This document shows positions 61,949 to 64,000 of a stretch of 64,000 bases of DNA, piece by piece. The notes beneath the pieces were generated by a model that was not told the origin of the DNA, did no database searches, and saw nothing but the letters and a program-made list of their open reading frames with translations. Numbering within the stretch: position 1 is the first letter of the stretch; every line of letters starts with the position of its first letter. This DNA is from Strongyloides papillosus (Eukaryota; Nematoda; Chromadorea; Rhabditida; Strongyloididae): NCBI GenBank assembly GCA_005656395.1, contig SRSI01000009.1, positions 1,302,001-1,366,000 of the forward strand. The letters run 5' to 3'. A program made the position numbers and the translations under genes.

Positions 61949-64000
61949 ATGTATTTCATAAAATCAACAATATTTTTACTATTATTATATCTACTGTATT
62001 TTTTTGCATTTACACCTCATTTAACAGAATGTCAGGGGCAATTTGTTTTACCTCCTGGTTCAAGTCAACCACTTCAACCAATAAAAAATATAATTGGAGG
62101 TGTTTATTCTAAGAATACAACATTATACTTCATGAATTCGCCATATCGAATAAATCAAGATTTAATAGTAGAACATGGTGTTACACTTCATATTCAAACA
62201 GGTGTAATAATGTATTTTGATAGTGGAGTTGGTATGAAGGTTTTTGGTACCATTGAAGCATTAGGAAATGAACATGCTCATATTCAAATGTTACCATATC
62301 AGCAACAACTAATATATGATTATAAATTTCCAGAATTTAGATTAATTGATGGTCCAAGTGTTCGTCAAGGAAGATTACAAATGAAAGTTATAGATAAAGT
62401 AACGGATACACCACGATGGAAAAGTGTATGTACTGCATTAACAAATTGGACTTCTATCGATACAACAGTTGCATGCAATTCACTTGGTTATTCAGGTGGT
62501 GGATTTTGGAAATGGTATTTAAGAAATAACGATACATATCCAGTTGTTATATCAAATCCAAATTGTCATTATGGAGCTTCAAATTTATACGAATGTGAGG
62601 GATTGAAAGATTGGAATAAAATTCCCATGTCAGAAAATATTTGTCAAGGTGAAGATGACATTGGTTTATATTGTTGGGGAAAACCAATATTTCGAGGATG
62701 GGAAAAACATTGGAAAGGAATACAAATTATTAATTCACCATTTACTTTTGTTAATGAAGATCCTGATGAAGTTTCATTGGTACGAAAATCATATTCTAGA
62801 TTAGATTATGTTGATATTATGTATGCTGGTTATGATTTACAAACAAAAAATGCAACTCCAGCTGTATATGTTGAAGGAACACCACCCTTATTTAATGGAA
62901 TGAGAGTTTCTAGATCTGCACGTGATGGATTCTTTTTTTATGAAGCCTCTGGTCCTATATTTATAACAAATAGTACAATTGACTATAATCGAGGTCATGG
63001 TATAGCCGTTGATAATACAACAGATGGAAGATTATTTGTAAATAGTACAATTATACAAAATAATTATGGTGATGGTATTTGGTATAAACAAAGAAGAGGT
63101 GGAATACAATTAATTCAAACGTTAACTGATAAAAGATTTAAAAGACAAATTTCTTATTTTGAGGAAGAAAATGATAGATTGGATATGTGTAAAACACATA
63201 TTTTACCTCCTAATCACTTTTTCCCTCATTTAGTACGTCTCACTTTACAAAATGGAACTTTTTATAATATTGATGATCCTCCATTATGTTGGATGAGTTT
63301 AAGTTTACCACCAAGATTACCTTATACATATACATTTCAATTTATTGATATTATTAATAAAAACAATGAAGATATGGGAAGTAAAACAAATTTAATTATT
63401 TGTGATGGTAATGAAAATGAAAATATTTGTAGAAATGAACGGTATAATATTCCTATACGTAATGGAGTATTTCCACAAAGTATATCATTAAAATCAAATT
63501 CTCAACCAATTTATATAGGTTTACTTCACAAAACATCTCCACTGTATAATGGTAAAGTCGCTGGTGATATTGAAGTTAGATTTAAGATTCATGCATCAGT
63601 ATTAGATAAAGGAATTTATGGATTAAATGTAACTAATTCATTAATTTTAAATAATACTGGTTGTGGTATACGTGCCATGGAAGTTAGAGATAGAACATGT
63701 CTATCTAATGTAACAATTCAAAATAATGAAGGTTTAGCTGGATTTTTAATAAAAGATGGTTCTAGTGATGTATGGGTTAATGGATCAAGTATTGACTATA
63801 ATTGGGGTGATGGTATGAATGTGTCATTTGCTGGTGGATCAATTAATTTTAATGGATCAACATTAATAGGAAATAAATGGAGAGGTTTTGCCTTTCATCA
63901 AAATGATTCATTACCATATTTACCACTTAGACAAGAAATAATTTTTAAAGGTAGACCATCAAATAATAGATTTTATCTAAGAACAATAATAGCTAATAAT
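61949..64000 (+). CDS. Bark beetle/Anakonda-like secreted SRCR, CUB and beta-helix protein (5' part)
   Basis: An ATG at 61949 opens 684 codons without a stop to the window edge, so the gene is truncated at its 3' side. A signal peptide (about 1-28, ending near T-E-C-Q-G) is followed by a beta-helix-like region. Next is an SRCR domain (about 130-250; R-L-I-D-G-P-S-V-R-Q-G-R-L and V-A-C-N-S-L-G-Y). Parallel beta-helix repeats rich in N-x-G-D-G-I follow (about 300-395). A CUB-like domain begins around Cys 413 and runs to about 555. More beta-helix repeats with many N-glycosylation sites reach the edge. This order is that of Drosophila Bark beetle (Anakonda), a large tricellular-junction protein; the fly protein is several times longer. 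A junction or epithelial role here is inferred. Confidence 0.85.
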   Translation, partial: MYFIKSTIFLLLLYLLYFFAFTPHLTECQGQFVLPPGSSQPLQPIKNIIGGVYSKNTTLYFMNSPYRINQDLIVEHGVTLHIQTGVIMYFDSGVGMKVFGTIEALGNEHAHIQMLPYQQQLIYDYKFPEFRLIDGPSVRQGRLQMKVIDKVTDTPRWKSVCTALTNWTSIDTTVACNSLGYSGGGFWKWYLRNNDTYPVVISNPNCHYGASNLYECEGLKDWNKIPMSENICQGEDDIGLYCWGKPIFRGWEKHWKGIQIINSPFTFVNEDPDEVSLVRKSYSRLDYVDIMYAGYDLQTKNATPAVYVEGTPPLFNGMRVSRSARDGFFFYEASGPIFITNSTIDYNRGHGIAVDNTTDGRLFVNSTIIQNNYGDGIWYKQRRGGIQLIQTLTDKRFKRQISYFEEENDRLDMCKTHILPPNHFFPHLVRLTLQNGTFYNIDDPPLCWMSLSLPPRLPYTYTFQFIDIINKNNEDMGSKTNLIICDGNENENICRNERYNIPIRNGVFPQSISLKSNSQPIYIGLLHKTSPLYNGKVAGDIEVRFKIHASVLDKGIYGLNVTNSLILNNTGCGIRAMEVRDRTCLSNVTIQNNEGLAGFLIKDGSSDVWVNGSSIDYNWGDGMNVSFAGGSINFNGSTLIGNKWRGFAFHQNDSLPYLPLRQEIIFKGRPSNNRFYLRTIIANN

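Overview
The window is nuclear DNA of a very AT-rich nematode. The gene content (WR1/lustrin-type cysteine-rich protein, Kunitz protein, Bark-like protein, many secreted and membrane proteins), the A/T-ending codons, the tiny introns (mostly 34-52 nt) and splice acceptors that almost always end in TTTTAG or AAAG rather than TTTTCAG fit a clade IV parasite-lineage worm such as Strongyloides, Parastrongyloides or Rhabditophanes. The species is an inference. I joined exons by hand from reading frame, GT..AG sites and family knowledge, so exon borders are predictions.

Layout. 0-6 kb: a secreted cysteine-repeat protein (+) converging on a large intronless leucine-rich-repeat membrane protein (-). 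6-12 kb: an AT-rich desert with a few GC-richer patches. 12-17.5 kb: a four-MBT/SLED/SAM Polycomb-type protein (+) converging on a two-PDZ protein (-). 20.5-28 kb: a tetraspan membrane protein, a SETMAR-like SET-domain methyltransferase, pyroglutamyl-peptidase I (+), then an acid lipase and the ribosome-biogenesis GTPase NOG1 (-). 29-34 kb: a TUT1-like nucleotidyltransferase (-) sharing a 254-bp divergent promoter with casein kinase 2 beta (+), then an MFS transporter (-). 35.7-42.6 kb: a Thr-rich secreted protein (-), a nucleotide-sugar transporter (+), phosphomevalonate kinase (-) and the short Sec61 gamma gene (-). 44.5-46.1 kb: a Kunitz gene with two mutually compatible 3' ends. 50.4-52.5 kb: a type II membrane protein with an HtrL/YibB-type domain. 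55-56 kb: MO25/CAB39 (-). 57.5-60.5 kb: a short peroxidasin-like heme peroxidase. 61.9 kb to the end: the 5' part of a Bark beetle/Anakonda-like SRCR/beta-helix protein.

How the genes relate: most are independent housekeeping or extracellular-matrix genes, with no pathway cluster. Several encode matrix or cell-surface products (lustrin repeats, LRR protein, Kunitz, peroxidasin-like, Bark-like). Two encode chromatin proteins of repressive type (MBT/SAM and SET). Pairs are arranged divergently or convergently with short gaps, the tightest being 17 bp between the stop codons of pyroglutamyl-peptidase and lipase. I saw no tRNA, rRNA, CRISPR array or intact transposon. No clearly novel multi-gene system is visible; the more unusual items are the Sfmbt-like protein, the reduced peroxidasin, the alternative Kunitz end, the YibB domain on a mucin-like stem, a pre-miRNA-like hairpin, and three GC-richer patches with unexplained open frames.
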